From assembly GCA_004535795.1 (NCBI GenBank), contig SPIA01000004.1, positions 38,500 through 102,499 of the forward strand: a DNA stretch of 64,000 nucleotides, written 5' to 3'. The notes beneath the pieces are model-generated. The model was not told where the DNA came from and did no database searches. It saw only the letters and a program-made list of their open reading frames with translations. The position numbers were made by a program, and so were the translations under genes. This document shows, piece by piece, positions 9,517 to 21,106 of this stretch (its first letter is position 1; every line of letters begins with the position of its first letter). This DNA is from Gammaproteobacteria bacterium LSUCC0057. Its GTDB lineage: Bacteria > Pseudomonadota > Gammaproteobacteria > Pseudomonadales > Porticoccaceae.

Positions 9517-10094
9517 GAGAGTCGACTCCAGTAGGGGATAGCAAAGGCATCTAATAGCTGACAGGTTGCCTGCAATGGCAGCCCAACAACGCCGCTGTAA
9601 CTGCCCTCGATCGCTTCGACAAAGGCTGCCGCAGCACCTTGTATAGCGTAACCGCCGGCTTTGTCCATCGACTCACCATAGCGCAGATAACGCTCAATCA
9701 CTGAGTCGGAGAGCGCAGCAAAGGTCACCGTAGTTGCACTGAACCGCGACTCTGAGCGCCCCGCCGCAGTCAAACAGATCGCCGAGAGCACCTGGTGACT
9801 GCGCCCCGAGAGCTGCGCCAGCAGTGCGCGCGCTTCATCCTGTGAGCCGGGCTTGCCCAAGATCTCCCCGTCGAGTGCCACGGTAGTATCGGCGGTTAAT
9901 ATCGCTCCGCTGCCAAAACAGCGCACCGCCGCCTGCGACTTCTCGACCGCCATCCGCAGCACATAGTGTTGCGCGCACTCGCCGGGCAATGGCGACTCGT
10001 CGATCGGCACCGGCGCAACGACAAACTGCACACCAATTTGTCGCAACAGTTCGGCGCGACGCGGCGAGCCCGAGGCGAGCAGTAACTCGCTCAA
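9513..10094 (-). CDS. maf: Maf/YhdE nucleoside triphosphate pyrophosphatase
   Basis: A 193-residue Maf protein that hydrolyses dTTP/UTP and modified nucleotides to monophosphates, a house-cleaning role. The N-terminal signature ASGSPRRAELLRQIG is at residues 7-21. The conserved acidic/Lys motifs (TADTTVALDGEILGKP; SMDKAGGYAIQG) are present. By gene position it is the YhdE-type paralogue. Its start overlaps mreD and its stop overlaps rng, both by 4 bases, so it is translationally coupled in the mre operon. Confidence 0.94.
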   Translation of the reverse strand: MSELLLASGSPRRAELLRQIGVQFVVAPVPIDESPLPGECAQHYVLRMAVEKSQAAVRCFGSGAILTADTTVALDGEILGKPGSQDEARALLAQLSGRSHQVLSAICLTAAGRSESRFSATTVTFAALSDSVIERYLRYGESMDKAGGYAIQGAAAAFVEAIEGSYSGVVGLPLQATCQLLDAFAIPYWSRLS

Positions 10095-10570
10095 CGGATC
10101 TCTCCCGAGTCGTAAAAGGTATCGAGCAGACGCCCGAGCAGCGGCCAGATCAAACCACTCAGCAGTGCCGAGAGCAGTGCCGGCGACACCGCGCTGAGCC
10201 CACCATCAAACCTCGCCCAGCCGAGCAGCCAGAGGTTGGCCAAGGCAACCAGCAACGCAACTATCACCGCCTGCTGCAGCAGCGTCGGGCTCAGCAACAC
10301 CCGTTGCAGTGACAGCAACAGATAACCGAGCACAGCAAAACTGAGCAACTGCTGCCCCAGCGCACCGCCGTAGAGCAAGTCGGCCAGCAACCCCAGTGCT
10401 GCAGCGCAAACCAGACCACAGCGCTTAGGGGCACGACTCAGCCAGAAGATCATCACCAACAGTAAATAGTGCGGCTGGTAGGCGCTAAACTGAAAACTGC
10501 TCGGCCACAGGTGGGCAAGCAGCGCGAGCAGCAGCGTGGCGGGGAAGGCCACATTAAAACTCAACATCAA
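10091..10570 (-). CDS. mreD: Rod shape-determining protein MreD
   Basis: A 159-residue very hydrophobic inner-membrane protein with five or so transmembrane segments, part of the MreBCD-RodZ elongasome that steers peptidoglycan synthesis in rod-shaped cells. Sequence conservation in MreD is low. The call rests on hydropathy, length, and position directly after mreC with a 4-base overlap, plus motifs such as FSAYQPHYLLLVMIFWLS near the N-terminus. Confidence 0.92.
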   Translation of the reverse strand: MMLSFNVAFPATLLLALLAHLWPSSFQFSAYQPHYLLLVMIFWLSRAPKRCGLVCAAALGLLADLLYGGALGQQLLSFAVLGYLLLSLQRVLLSPTLLQQAVIVALLVALANLWLLGWARFDGGLSAVSPALLSALLSGLIWPLLGRLLDTFYDSGEIR

Positions 10571-11409
10571 CGCACCGCTGCAGAGTTGTTGCGCTCATTG
10601 AATAACAGCAATAAGTAGTGGCTGCGATCGATCGAAGCGGCTGGGCGCACCTCGACCTCAAGAAAATCACGTCCTTTCAACCGTTCGATAGAGACTACTA
10701 GACCAACCGGGTAGCCGGCGGGAAAGCGCTCACCTAGACCTGAGGTGACCAGTTCGTCGCCGACAACAATATCGGTGGTAGTCGATAAGTAGCGCAGTCG
10801 CAGCCGGTTGCTGTCGCCAGTGCCCTCGGCAATTGAGCGCACACCATTGCGCAGCAGCCGCACCGGCAGCGCGTGGCTGGCATCGGTGATCGCCAACACC
10901 GTGCTGGCCTGCTCGCGCACCGCCACTACCTGACCAATCAGGCCATCGGCATCGATCACCGGCTGACCGACGGTGACTCCGTCGTCGCTGCCGCGGTTTA
11001 TCACTAAGGTGTGGTGGTAGGGGTTGGCTGAAATACCGACCACCTCACTGATTAGCAAGCTCTGAGCCAGCACTTCGCTGGCATTGAGTAGCGCCCGCAA
11101 CCGCGAATTTTCGGCCGCTAACTCAACTCCTTGCTGGAGCTTTCCGCGGTAGATGAGCAGTTCCTGTTCGAGCTGCTGCAGCTCCTGTTGGTAAGAGTCT
11201 CGGGGCCGCAGTTGTGACTCACCCCAGCGCGCAAACACCGCGGGCAAATTGGCCACCCACGCCAGCGGGGCTGTGGCGCTCTGGGCAGTTGCTTTCAGTG
11301 GCTGCAACCATGTGGTGTGGCGATCGGCAATCGCCAGCAACACAGCGAGCAAAACAACGGCAATCAGCCGTTTAAATAGACGGGAGTTCGACGGGAAGTC
11401 TGTGCTCAT
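10567..11409 (-). CDS. mreC: Rod shape-determining protein MreC
   Basis: A 280-residue MreC with a short cytoplasmic N-terminus, one transmembrane helix at about residues 14-26 (LIAVVLLAVLLAI), a coiled coil (about 70-105, QQELQQLEQELLIYRGKL), and a periplasmic double beta-barrel ending near VEVRPAASIDRSHYLLLL. In the family it forms filaments that activate the RodA/PBP2 synthase. The gap to mreB is 75 bases, the only non-overlapping junction between mreB and maf, and it shows no terminator. Confidence 0.95.
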   Translation of the reverse strand: MSTDFPSNSRLFKRLIAVVLLAVLLAIADRHTTWLQPLKATAQSATAPLAWVANLPAVFARWGESQLRPRDSYQQELQQLEQELLIYRGKLQQGVELAAENSRLRALLNASEVLAQSLLISEVVGISANPYHHTLVINRGSDDGVTVGQPVIDADGLIGQVVAVREQASTVLAITDASHALPVRLLRNGVRSIAEGTGDSNRLRLRYLSTTTDIVVGDELVTSGLGERFPAGYPVGLVVSIERLKGRDFLEVEVRPAASIDRSHYLLLLFNERNNSAAVR

Positions 11410-11484
11410 CGCTCACCTCGGACAGCTGCGCCGCACCACCCACACCGGGAATCACTGCGAGAACCCACCACCGCCCAAAGCAGC

Positions 11485-12591
<1,107 letters not shown>

Positions 12592-12758
12592 TTAGCAGCC
12601 GCCGCCGCTAACAGCAAGCTGGGACTCACTTTTTTATCGCCTGGCGGCCGCTGGCCGATACCGTCGATGGACAATTTGTGGTAATTTACACGGCTTATTT
12701 TTTTGACTCTGCGGCCGCTGATGCGGTCGCTTCTAGCAGATAATCCAAGGGAGTGCTC

Positions 12759-13043
12759 ATGGATCTAGCGCAGCTACAAAAACTGGCCACACTGTCGCGG
12801 CTCAACATTGCCCCCGATCAGTGCGATGCACTGGCCGCTGAGCTCGACAACGTGCTGCAACTGGTCGACCAACTGCAGGCCGCCGACACCGCTGGCATTG
12901 AGCCGATGGCCCACCCGCTGGCTATCAGCCAGCCACTGCGCAGCGACCGGGCCGAAGCCGAGGCCGACCGCAGCGCCTTTCAAGCCATCGCCCCGGCAGT
13001 GGACGCCGGCCTCTATCTGGTGCCAAAAGTGATCGAAGAGTAG
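12759..13043 (+). CDS. gatC: Asp-tRNA(Asn)/Glu-tRNA(Gln) amidotransferase subunit C
   Basis: A 94-residue GatC, the belt subunit that wraps the GatA-GatB interface of the GatCAB amidotransferase. [13 protein letters not shown] (about residues 5-17) and the C-terminal VPKVIEE are family hallmarks. A GTG at 12753 is in frame, but it overlaps the ribosome site AAGGGAG (12747-12753). The ATG at 12759, 5 bases after that site, is therefore the start. gatA follows after 52 bases. Confidence 0.94.
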   Translation: MDLAQLQKLATLSRLNIAPDQCDALAAELDNVLQLVDQLQAADTAGIEPMAHPLAISQPLRSDRAEAEADRSAFQAIAPAVDAGLYLVPKVIEE

Positions 13044-13095
13044 CTCGCCGCCTGTCTGCGTCTACACCCAGCCCTCTGAAACAGCGAATTTTTGC

Positions 13096-14559
13096 ATGCA
13101 CAACCTCACACTCACCGAAACGCTGGCGGCACTACAGCGCGGCGACTTCTCCAGCCGCGAGCTAACGCAAGCCTTGCTGCAGCGTATTGAGCACTACAAC
13201 CCGCAGCTCAACGCGCTGATTACCGTCACCGCTGCCCAAGCGTTGGCGGCGGCCGAACAGGCCGACCAACAGCGCGCCAGCGGAAACGCCGGCCCTCTGG
13301 CGGGGCTGCCGATCGTCCACAAAGATATTTTTTGTACCGACGCGGTGCGCACCTCGGCCGGCTCAAAGATGCTCGACAACTTTATACCGCCCTACGACGC
13401 CACCGTCGTCGAGCGGCTACATAAGGCCGGTGCTATCTCGCTCGGCAAAGCTAACATGGACGAGTTCGCCATGGGCTCCTCCAACGAGAGCAGCTTTTAC
13501 GGCGCCGCGCAGAACCCCTGGGCCCGCCACTGCGTTCCCGGCGGCTCGTCGGGCGGCTCAGCGGCCGCTGTGGCCGCGCGGTTGGTGGCCGGTGCCACTG
13601 CCACCGACACCGGCGGATCAATCCGCCAGCCGGCCGCGCTGTGCGGCATTACCGGCCTAAAACCGAGCTACGGGCGCATTTCGCGCTGGGGGATGATCGC
13701 CTACGCCTCCAGCCTCGACCAAGCCGGGCCGATGGCGCGCAGTGCCGAGGACTGTGCGCTGCTGCTGCGCGAGATGGCTGGCCACGACCCGAAAGACTCC
13801 ACCTGCGCCGAGCGCGAGGTGCCCGATTACTGCGCCGAGCTGTCCCAGCGCAGCGACCTGACCGGAATTAAAATTGGCGTGCCCAGCCAGTACTTCGGCT
13901 CGGGGCTCAACGAGCAAGTGGCGGTGGCGGTGCGCGACGCCCTGGCGGTCTACGAGTCGCTCGGCGCCAAACTGGTTGAGATAGAACTGCCCAACAGCGC
14001 ACTGGCGATCCCCGCCTACTACGTGATCGCACCGGCTGAGGCGTCGGCCAATCTGGCGCGCTTTGACGGCGTGCGCTACGGCTACCGCTGCGACAACCCG
14101 CAAGATTTAGAGGATCTCTACCGCCGCAGCCGCAGCGAAGGCTTTGGCGACGAGGTCAAGCGCCGCATCATGATCGGCAGCTACGCGCTGTCGGCCGGCT
14201 ACTACGACGCCTACTACCGCAAAGCCCAACAGGTGCGCCAGCTGATCAAGCAGGACTACGATGCCGCCTTCGCCCAAGTCGATGTCATCGCCGGCCCCAC
14301 TACCCCCAACCCAGCGTGGGCGATCGGCGAGAAATCCAGCGACCCAGTCTCTATGTATCTCGAGGACATCTACACCATCGCCACCAATCTGGCAGGGCTG
14401 CCGGGCATCTCACTGCCGTGCGGCTTTGCACAAAACATGCCGGTGGGGCTGCAGCTGACCGGCCGCCACTTCGACGAGAGCACACTGCTGCAAGTTGCCC
14501 ACCACTACCAACGCAACAGCGACTGGCACCAGCGCGGCCCCGAGGAGTTTTGCCAATGA
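13096..14559 (+). CDS. gatA: Asp-tRNA(Asn)/Glu-tRNA(Gln) amidotransferase subunit A
   Basis: A 487-residue amidase-signature protein. It releases ammonia from glutamine to amidate Asp-tRNA(Asn) or Glu-tRNA(Gln). The Ser-cisSer-Lys triad is visible: Lys in PIVHKDIFC (about residue 76) and the serines in [11 protein letters not shown] (about 150) and [11 protein letters not shown] (about 175). The Gly-rich amidase core and the terminal QLTGRHFDE are intact. The stop overlaps the gatB start (ATGA). Whether the enzyme serves Asn, Gln or both depends on synthetases outside the window. In Pseudomonas relatives it mainly makes Asn-tRNA. Confidence 0.97.
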   Translation: MHNLTLTETLAALQRGDFSSRELTQALLQRIEHYNPQLNALITVTAAQALAAAEQADQQRASGNAGPLAGLPIVHKDIFCTDAVRTSAGSKMLDNFIPPYDATVVERLHKAGAISLGKANMDEFAMGSSNESSFYGAAQNPWARHCVPGGSSGGSAAAVAARLVAGATATDTGGSIRQPAALCGITGLKPSYGRISRWGMIAYASSLDQAGPMARSAEDCALLLREMAGHDPKDSTCAEREVPDYCAELSQRSDLTGIKIGVPSQYFGSGLNEQVAVAVRDALAVYESLGAKLVEIELPNSALAIPAYYVIAPAEASANLARFDGVRYGYRCDNPQDLEDLYRRSRSEGFGDEVKRRIMIGSYALSAGYYDAYYRKAQQVRQLIKQDYDAAFAQVDVIAGPTTPNPAWAIGEKSSDPVSMYLEDIYTIATNLAGLPGISLPCGFAQNMPVGLQLTGRHFDESTLLQVAHHYQRNSDWHQRGPEEFCQ

Positions 14560-16010
14560 GTAACTGGGAGACGGTGATCGGCCTTGAGGTGCATGTCCAG
14601 CTGGCCACCCACAGCAAAATATTCTCGGCATCGAGCACCGCCTTTGGCGCCGAGGCCAACAGCCAAGCCAACGCCATCGACCTGGCAATGCCCGGCACCC
14701 TGCCGGTACTCAACCGCGCAGCAGTGGAGTACGCGGTGATGTTTGGCCTCGCCATCGACGCCGAGATCGGCATGACCTCGGTATTTGAGCGCAAAAACTA
14801 CTTCTACCCCGACCTGCCCAAGGGCTACCAGACCACCCAGCTCGACAAGCCCATCGTCGGTCCCGGCCGGGTCGAGATTGAGCTGGCCGATGGCAGCAAA
14901 AAGAGTATTCGCATCCACCACGCCCACCTCGAGGAAGATGCCGGTAAGTCGCTGCATGAAGATTTTCATGGCATGTCGGGTATCGACCTCAACCGCGCCG
15001 GCACCCCGTTGATCGAGATTGTCTCCGAGCCCGACATGCGCAGCGCCGAAGAGGCGGTGGCGTTTGCCCGCAAGCTGCACAGCATTGTCACCTCGATCGG
15101 TATTTGCGACGGCAAAATGGCTCAGGGCTCGATGCGCTTTGATGTCAACATCTCGGTGCGTCCGCGCGGTAGCGACACCCTCGGCACCCGCACCGAAACC
15201 AAAAATCTCAACTCGTTTAAATTTATGCACGAGGCGATCGCCCTCGAAGTCGAGCGCCAGATCGACCTGCTCGAAGAGGGCGGCCGGGTCGTCCAAGAGA
15301 CACGCCTCTACAACGGTGACAGCAAAGTCGCCCGCTCCATGCGCAGCAAAGAAGAGGCCAACGACTACCGCTACTTCCCCTGCCCCGATCTGCTGCCGGT
15401 AGTGCTCAGCGAAGAGACGCTAGCGCGGCTGCGCAGCGCGCTGCCAGAGCTCCCCGATGCACGCATCGCCCGCCTCGCCGAACAGTTTTCGCTGAGCGGC
15501 TACGACGCCGCGCAGATCGGTGGCGACCGCGCCACCAGCGACTACTTCGAGCGAGTCGCCGCCAGCGCCGACGCCAAGCTGGCCGCCAACTGGATCAACG
15601 GCGAGCTCAGCGCCCAACTCAATAGCGCCGAGCTCACCATCGAGCAGAGCCCAATCGCTGCCGAGCAACTCGCCGCGCTGCTGCAGCGCATCAGCGACAA
15701 CACGCTGTCGAGCAAAATGGCCCGCGAGGTGTTCAACGCACTGTGGCAGGGAGAGCGCGATGTCGATGCCATTATCGACCAGCGCGGGTTGCGCCAAGTT
15801 AGCGACAGCGGCGCACTCAGCGCCATGGTCGCCGCGGTGTTGGCCGACAACAGCGCCATGGTCGCCGATTATTTGGGCACTCCGGCGGAGAAACGCAAGA
15901 AAAAGCTCGGCGGTTTTATGGGCAAAATCATGCAGGCCTCCAAGGGCCAAGCCAACCCACAACAGGTCAATCAAATTCTCCTCGAGCAGCTGCAAGCGCT
16001 CGAGGGCTAA
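14556..16010 (+). CDS. gatB: Asp-tRNA(Asn)/Glu-tRNA(Gln) amidotransferase subunit B
   Basis: A 484-residue GatB, the kinase subunit that phosphorylates the mischarged t[22 protein letters not shown] at the N-terminus and the central DFNRAG-like motif [18 protein letters not shown] are diagnostic. The C-terminal YqeY-like tail domain ends in [17 protein letters not shown]. The open frame runs upstream to 14316 in gatA. The ATG at 14556 overlapping the gatA stop gives the standard N-terminus and length. Confidence 0.97.
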   Translation: MSNWETVIGLEVHVQLATHSKIFSASSTAFGAEANSQANAIDLAMPGTLPVLNRAAVEYAVMFGLAIDAEIGMTSVFERKNYFYPDLPKGYQTTQLDKPIVGPGRVEIELADGSKKSIRIHHAHLEEDAGKSLHEDFHGMSGIDLNRAGTPLIEIVSEPDMRSAEEAVAFARKLHSIVTSIGICDGKMAQGSMRFDVNISVRPRGSDTLGTRTETKNLNSFKFMHEAIALEVERQIDLLEEGGRVVQETRLYNGDSKVARSMRSKEEANDYRYFPCPDLLPVVLSEETLARLRSALPELPDARIARLAEQFSLSGYDAAQIGGDRATSDYFERVAASADAKLAANWINGELSAQLNSAELTIEQSPIAAEQLAALLQRISDNTLSSKMAREVFNALWQGERDVDAIIDQRGLRQVSDSGALSAMVAAVLADNSAMVADYLGTPAEKRKKKLGGFMGKIMQASKGQANPQQVNQILLEQLQALEG

Positions 16011-16024
16011 ACTGAGGATCCGCA

Positions 16025-16321
16025 ATGAGCACCCTTAAAAAAGATAAACAGAAAGTTCTCGGCGAAGTGTTCGACAGCGCCCGCGTCGCCGAGTTTTTAA
16101 CTGCCCAGGCCCCGGCCGGTACCGATGTCGACTTCCACGCCCTAGAGCGCGCATACCGCGGCATGAATATCGACAACTTTGTCGAGTTTCTGGAACTATT
16201 CAGCGCCGCTGGGCGCAACCTTAAGGCCACCAACCCGGAGGGCAGAACCCTGGCGCAGATCGCTGCCGAGCACGCCTTTGGCAGCGACTATGTCGCTGCG
16301 CTACAGCAGCGCGGTGGCTGA
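16025..16321 (+). CDS. Conserved small protein, PA4642 family
   Basis: A 98-residue soluble protein of unknown function. It begins with a basic stretch STLKKDKQKVLGEVF, has a central AYRGMNIDNFVEFLELF (about residues 41-57), and ends with an ankyrin-like NPEGRTLAQIAAEHAFGSDYV. This resembles the Pseudomonas PA4642-type family as I remember it. It lies 14 bases after gatB and ends just before a strong terminator, so it is probably the last gene of the gat transcript. No signal peptide or membrane segment. I do not assign a function. Confidence 0.75.
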   Translation: MSTLKKDKQKVLGEVFDSARVAEFLTAQAPAGTDVDFHALERAYRGMNIDNFVEFLELFSAAGRNLKATNPEGRTLAQIAAEHAFGSDYVAALQQRGG

Positions 16322-16330
16322 TAAAACCAC

Positions 16331-16366
16331 AAAAAAGGGCAGCGGATCGCTCCGCTGCCCTTTTTT
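16331..16366. terminator. Bidirectional intrinsic terminator
   Basis: A perfect 10-bp stem (GGGCAGCGGA / TCCGCTGCCC) with a TCGC loop is flanked by six A on the left and six T on the right. It therefore works in both directions, closing the gat operon and the convergent acyl-CoA dehydrogenase operon. Confidence 0.95.
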
Positions 16367-16379
16367 AATCCAACAACTA

Positions 16380-17531
16380 TCAGCCCATCAGTAGATCGCG
16401 GGCAATAATCATCTTCATCACCTCGTTGGTGCCACCGTAAATACGCTGCACACGCGAGTCGGCAAACGCGCGCGCCACCGGGTACTCCCACATATAGCCC
16501 CAGCCGCCAAATAGCTGCAGACACTCGTCGGCGACTTTGCACTGCAGGTCGGTGGCCAACATTTTCACCATACTGGCTGTGGTGGTGTCGAGCTTCTCTT
16601 CAACATGTAGCTCCACACAGCGGTCTAAAAACACCCGCGCAGAGGTCACCTCGGCGTGCAACTGGGCCAGCTTAAACTGGGTATTTTGAAAGCTGGCGAT
16701 GCTCTGGCCAAAGGCTTTGCGGTCTTTGACATAAGCCACGGTCTGCTCAATCAACCACTCGGCGTTGGCGATAGCGCCGTTGCCAATAGCCAGTCGCTCT
16801 TGCGGCAGATCCTGCATTAGATAGATAAAACCCTGCCCTTCTCCGCCGAGCAGCGCCGAGGCCGGCACCCGTACATCTTGGAAAAATAGCTCGGAGGTAT
16901 CTTGGGCTTTCATGCCCACCTTCTCTAGATTTTTGCCCTTGCTAAAACCGGGCGTCCCCGCTTCAACCAGAAACAGGCTGGTGCCCTTGGCACCCTGGCT
17001 TGGGTCAGTTTTTGCCACCACTATCACCAAGTCGGCCATCTGGCCGTTGGTAATAAAGGTTTTTGAGCCGTTAATAATGTAATCGTCACCCTCGCGCACC
17101 GCAGTGGTCTTAACCCCCTGCAGATCTGAACCGGCGCCCGGCTCAGTCATCGCAATGGCCATAATGCACTCGCCGCTGACGCACTTGGCGAGGTACTTGT
17201 CTTTCTGCTCTTGCGAGCCGTAGCGCTGAATGTAGGGCACCGCGATATCGGAGTGCAGCGACCAGCCAATACCGCTCAAACCGACGCGCGCCACCTCTTC
17301 GCAGACAATGGCGTGGTAGCGGTAGTCGGCGCCGACGCCGCCGTACTCTTCGGGGACACTGGGGCAGAGAAAGCCCTGCTCGCCGGCCTTGGTCCAAATT
17401 TCACGGTCCACTTGGCCCTGCTTCTCCCAGCGCAGGTGGTGGGGCAGCGCCTCTACCTCTAAAAATTTGCGCACGCTATCGCGGAACATATCGTGGTCGG
17501 TGTCATAAACTGGGCTGGGTATAGTCGCCAT
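16380..17531 (-). CDS. Acyl-CoA dehydrogenase
   Basis: A 383-residue FAD-dependent acyl-CoA dehydrogenase that makes the trans-2 double bond in beta-oxidation. The family signatures MTEPGAGSDLQ (about residues 152-162) and the C-terminal LFGGWGYMWEYPVARAFAD are present. The catalytic base is Glu in IYGGTNEVMK near residue 369, the long/medium-chain position. It is the third gene of a minus-strand operon after a thiolase and a hydratase/dehydrogenase (42-base gap). Chain length specificity cannot be read from sequence alone. A branched- or short-chain substrate is possible. Confidence 0.93.
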   Translation of the reverse strand: MATIPSPVYDTDHDMFRDSVRKFLEVEALPHHLRWEKQGQVDREIWTKAGEQGFLCPSVPEEYGGVGADYRYHAIVCEEVARVGLSGIGWSLHSDIAVPYIQRYGSQEQKDKYLAKCVSGECIMAIAMTEPGAGSDLQGVKTTAVREGDDYIINGSKTFITNGQMADLVIVVAKTDPSQGAKGTSLFLVEAGTPGFSKGKNLEKVGMKAQDTSELFFQDVRVPASALLGGEGQGFIYLMQDLPQERLAIGNGAIANAEWLIEQTVAYVKDRKAFGQSIASFQNTQFKLAQLHAEVTSARVFLDRCVELHVEEKLDTTTASMVKMLATDLQCKVADECLQLFGGWGYMWEYPVARAFADSRVQRIYGGTNEVMKMIIARDLLMG

Positions 17532-17573
17532 GGTTCTCTCTCCTAAGTTAACTAGTCTATTGCAGTAAGGGGG

Positions 17574-19715
17574 TCAGTCTTGCAGCGGTGCATCGTTAGC
17601 GGCCAGTGCGCGCAGCGAGGACGGCACAGTAAAACGCTCGCCGTAACGCTCGGCCAATTGGTCGGCGCGGGCGACAAAAGCCGCGCTGCCGATATAGTTG
17701 ACAAACTGCAGAGTACCACCGGTCCAAGCGGGGTAACCGATTCCCATAATGGAACCGATGTTGGCATCGCGAGTGGTGGTCACCACCCCCTCTTCACGGC
17801 AGCGCAGCGTCTCAATGGCTTGAATGTAGAGCAAGCGGTCTTGAATATCTTGCAAACAGGCCGGCTGCGCCGCGACTGGGAACAGCTGCGACAAGCCCGG
17901 CCATAGAGTTTTTTTGCCCCCCTTCTCACTGGGGTAGTCGTAAAATGCACCGCCGCTAGATTTGCCGGCGCGCCCGGCAGCGAGCATTTTATCGAGCACC
18001 TCAGCCCCCACCAGCGCCGGCACCGGCGCACCGGCGGCGGTAAGGTCGGCAACCGTCTGTTGCCGCACTTTGTCTTGCAGGGTTAGCGTCACCTCGTCGG
18101 AGACCGCCAGCGGGCCAACCGGGAAACCGGCCAAGTAGGCGCCGTTCTCGATAGAGGCTGGCGCAATCCCCTCGGCCACCATCGCCATGCCCTCGGCGGT
18201 ATAGGTGCCAAACACACGCGAGGTGTAGAAGCCGCGGCTGTCGTTGACCACTATCGGGGTTTTGCCAATTTGCTGCACAAAGTCGTAGGCCTCTGCCAGC
18301 GTTTGGTCGCTAGTCTGGTCGCCGACAATTATTTCTACTAAGGGCATTTTGTCCACCGGCGAGAAGAAGTGCAGGCCGATAAATTGCTCCGGTCGCACGC
18401 TCGCTTGGGCCAAACCGGTGATCGGCAAGGTCGAAGTATTGGAGGCAAACAGCGCGCGGCTATCAATCACCTGCTCGGCAGCAGCGGTCACCTCGGCTTT
18501 CAATGGCCGGCTCTCAAACACCGCCTCAATCACCAGGTCGCAGTCGGCGAGATCGGCGTAATCATCGGCAGTTGTGATCAACGACAACAGCGCCGCTTTC
18601 TTCGCTTCATCGGCGCGGCCGCGCGCTATCTGCTTGTCGATGAGATTGGCCGAGTAGGCTTTACCCTTTTCGGCGGCCTCCACAGTGACATCTTTTAACA
18701 CACAGGCGATACCGCGACTGGCACAGGCCCAAGCGATACCGGCACCCATCATACCGGCACCCAAAATAGCGACCCGTTTAAACTGGCGCGCAGCAACCCC
18801 CTGTGGGCGACCCACCCCCGCTTTGATGTCGTTCATCTGGAACCAAAAGGTATTGAGCATATTTTTGACCTGACGGCCGGTCGCCAACTGCACCATATAC
18901 CGGCTCTCAATACGTGACGCGGTGTCAAAGTCGACCTGGGCGCCCTCCACCATGGCGCACAAAATCGCCTCGGGCGCTGGCATGCGGCCGCGGGTCTGCT
19001 TGCGCATCACCGAGGGGGCGACTGCAATCATACCGGCCAGCGCCGGCGACTGCGGGGCACCGCCGGGCAGGCGGTATCCTTTGGTATCCCAGCGCTGGGT
19101 AGACGCTTGGTGGGCCTCTATCCACGCCACCGCCGCCGCCACCAGCTGCTCGCTGTCATCAACCAGTTGGTCGATTAAACCGGCGCTGTGGGCGCGCTGG
19201 CTGTTGAGGGTTTTGCCCTCGGTCAGATAAGGCATCGCCGCCTGCAGGCCGAGCAGGCGCACCATACGGGTAACACCGCCACCGCCAGGCAACAGCCCCA
19301 GGGTCACCTCGGGCAGGCCGACGCTGACTCCGCGGCTCAAGGCAATGCGGTAGTGACTGGCCAGACACAGTTCAAAACCGCCGCCCATCGCGGCGCCATT
19401 AATAGCTGCCACTACCGGTATACCTGCAGTTTCAATCGCGCGCATAGCGCCCTTCATCGACTCCAACATCTCATAGAGCGGCTCGCCTTGGTCGGGCTGC
19501 AGCGCAAAAAACATATTCAAGTCGCCGCCGGCAAAAAAGGTTTTTTTCGCTGAGCGGTAAATAACACCTACCACGTTGTCGGCCAAAACCTGTTCAGCGG
19601 TGCGGCAAAAATCGTCGATAAAGCGCTGGTCCATTAAGTTGGCAACGGCATCGGGGCGGTCAAAAATAATGTGGGCAATACCGGCGGCATCTTTTTGGTA
19701 AGTTAGGGTACTCAT
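17574..19715 (-). CDS. Enoyl-CoA hydratase / 3-hydroxyacyl-CoA dehydrogenase (FadB/FadJ-like)
   Basis: A 713-residue two-enzyme protein for the middle steps of beta-oxidation. The N-terminal crotonase domain has INGAAMGGGFELCLA and LPEVTLGLLPGGGG with the two catalytic Glu. From about residue 310 an NAD-binding Rossmann domain begins (AILGAGMMGAGIA). The HAD catalytic region is FASNTSTLPIT and GLHFFSPVDKMPLVEI, followed by two C-terminal HAD domains. A TTG at 19730 is in frame. The ATG at 19715 with GAGGAG 7 bases upstream (19723-19728) is the better start and leaves an 11-base gap to the thiolase. FadJ-like or FadB-like cannot be separated by eye. Confidence 0.93.
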   Translation of the reverse strand: MSTLTYQKDAAGIAHIIFDRPDAVANLMDQRFIDDFCRTAEQVLADNVVGVIYRSAKKTFFAGGDLNMFFALQPDQGEPLYEMLESMKGAMRAIETAGIPVVAAINGAAMGGGFELCLASHYRIALSRGVSVGLPEVTLGLLPGGGGVTRMVRLLGLQAAMPYLTEGKTLNSQRAHSAGLIDQLVDDSEQLVAAAVAWIEAHQASTQRWDTKGYRLPGGAPQSPALAGMIAVAPSVMRKQTRGRMPAPEAILCAMVEGAQVDFDTASRIESRYMVQLATGRQVKNMLNTFWFQMNDIKAGVGRPQGVAARQFKRVAILGAGMMGAGIAWACASRGIACVLKDVTVEAAEKGKAYSANLIDKQIARGRADEAKKAALLSLITTADDYADLADCDLVIEAVFESRPLKAEVTAAAEQVIDSRALFASNTSTLPITGLAQASVRPEQFIGLHFFSPVDKMPLVEIIVGDQTSDQTLAEAYDFVQQIGKTPIVVNDSRGFYTSRVFGTYTAEGMAMVAEGIAPASIENGAYLAGFPVGPLAVSDEVTLTLQDKVRQQTVADLTAAGAPVPALVGAEVLDKMLAAGRAGKSSGGAFYDYPSEKGGKKTLWPGLSQLFPVAAQPACLQDIQDRLLYIQAIETLRCREEGVVTTTRDANIGSIMGIGYPAWTGGTLQFVNYIGSAAFVARADQLAERYGERFTVPSSLRALAANDAPLQD

Positions 19716-19726
19716 GTCGCTGCTCC

Positions 19727-20935
19727 TCAAACCCGCTCAATAATCGTGGCGATACCGATACCGCCACCCACACACAATGTCGCCAAGCCGCGCTGCAAGC
19801 CGCGCGCCTCCAGCTCATTGAGCAGTGTGGCAACGATAATGGCGCCGGTGGCGCCCAGCGGATGGCCCATCGCTATCGAACCGCCATTGACGTTAATCTT
19901 GTCCCAATCCACCTCTAACTCGCGCTGAAAACGCATCACCACCGAGGCGAACGCCTCGTTGACTTCAAACAGATCAATATCCTCTACTGTCAAATTGGCC
20001 AGCGCCAACGCTTTGCGCGCCGCCGGTGCTGGGCCTGTTAGCATAATGGTCGGGTCGGTGCCAACCAGTGCAGTGGCCACCACCTTGGCGCGCGGTGTTA
20101 AACCCCACGCCTGGCCAGCGCCCTCACTGCCGAGCAGCAGTGCCGCGGCACCGTCGACAATACCCGACGAGTTGCCGGGGGTATGGACGTGGTTGATGCT
20201 CTCCACCCAGTGGTATTTCTGCCGCGCCACATCGTTAAAACCCATTTCACCCAGCGCCTTAAACGAGGGCTTAAGCGCCGCCAGGCTTTCGACACTGCTG
20301 TCGGGGCGGATAAACTCATCGTGCGCCAGCACCGTCAGGCCGTTGCGGTCGACTACCGGCACCACCGAGTTAGCGTAGGCGCCGCGCTGCCAGGCCGCGG
20401 CGGCCTTTTGGTGAGAGGCGGCGGCAAAGGCATCGACATCGCTGCGGCTGTAACCGTCCAGTGTGGCAATTAAATCTGCACCGATACCCTGCGGCATAAA
20501 CCCGGTGGCAAAGTTGGTCTCGGGGTCTTGCGACCAGGCGCCGCCATCAGAGGCCATCGGCACGCGCGACATACTCTCAACCCCACCGGCCACCACCAGC
20601 TGCTCCCAGCCCGAACGCACCTTCATCGCCGCCAAGTTAACTGCCTCTAGACCCGAGGCGCAAAAGCGGTTGATCTGCACACCGGCGACATCGTCGCTCC
20701 AACCGGCCGCCAACGCAGCGGTTTTGGCGATGTCGGCACCCTGGTCGCCGACCGGAGTGACACAGCCAATAACGATGTCGTCGACCGCACCACTGTCGAA
20801 GCCGTTGCGCTGCTGCAGCGCCACCAGCAGATCGCTGAGCAGCGTCACCGGCTTGACCTCGTGCAGCGCACCGCTGGCCTTGCCGCGCCCGCGCGGGGTG
20901 CGAATAGCATCATAAATATAAGCGTGTTCGGCCAT
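19727..20935 (-). CDS. Acetyl-CoA acyltransferase (thiolase)
   Basis: A 402-residue thiolase, the chain-shortening step of beta-oxidation. The nucleophilic Cys is in [13 protein letters not shown] (about residue 90). The [29 protein letters not shown] (His) and CVGGGIGIA (second Cys) motifs are complete. The open frame begins at 20974. The ATG at 20935 is chosen for its AAGGAG site (20945-20950, 9-base spacing) and normal N-terminus [15 protein letters not shown]. It is first in the operon thiolase-hydratase/dehydrogenase-acyl-CoA dehydrogenase, divergent from a TonB-dependent receptor. Confidence 0.94.
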   Translation of the reverse strand: MAEHAYIYDAIRTPRGRGKASGALHEVKPVTLLSDLLVALQQRNGFDSGAVDDIVIGCVTPVGDQGADIAKTAALAAGWSDDVAGVQINRFCASGLEAVNLAAMKVRSGWEQLVVAGGVESMSRVPMASDGGAWSQDPETNFATGFMPQGIGADLIATLDGYSRSDVDAFAAASHQKAAAAWQRGAYANSVVPVVDRNGLTVLAHDEFIRPDSSVESLAALKPSFKALGEMGFNDVARQKYHWVESINHVHTPGNSSGIVDGAAALLLGSEGAGQAWGLTPRAKVVATALVGTDPTIMLTGPAPAARKALALANLTVEDIDLFEVNEAFASVVMRFQRELEVDWDKINVNGGSIAMGHPLGATGAIIVATLLNELEARGLQRGLATLCVGGGIGIATIIERV

Positions 20936-20977
20936 TATTTGGCGCTCCTTAATTGGCTCTGGGGGAGGTGCCAACGC

Positions 20978-21005
20978 AAAATAGACACACTCTAAAATGC
21001 CACAA
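20978..21005 (-). promoter_or_regulatory. Candidate sigma-70 promoter of the beta-oxidation operon
   Basis: Read on the minus strand, TTGTGG (21000-21005) and TATTTT (20978-20983) are 16 bases apart. They lie about 43 bases ahead of the thiolase ATG. The match is moderate and no start site is known. Confidence 0.4.
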
Positions 21006-21106
21006 GCTTACTCGGCGGCGGCGCGCGCACAACCACCGCCGGGCGAAAACGGTGACTCCAGAGTTCTTGGCGGCTGTGCAACAGTCATCTGGGCGACAAT
21101 TGCCCG

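Noticed and set aside
14505-15296. 263-codon minus-strand open frame inside gatB
   Set aside because: Antisense to gatB, with Val/Gly/Ala-rich low-complexity composition typical of reverse frames.
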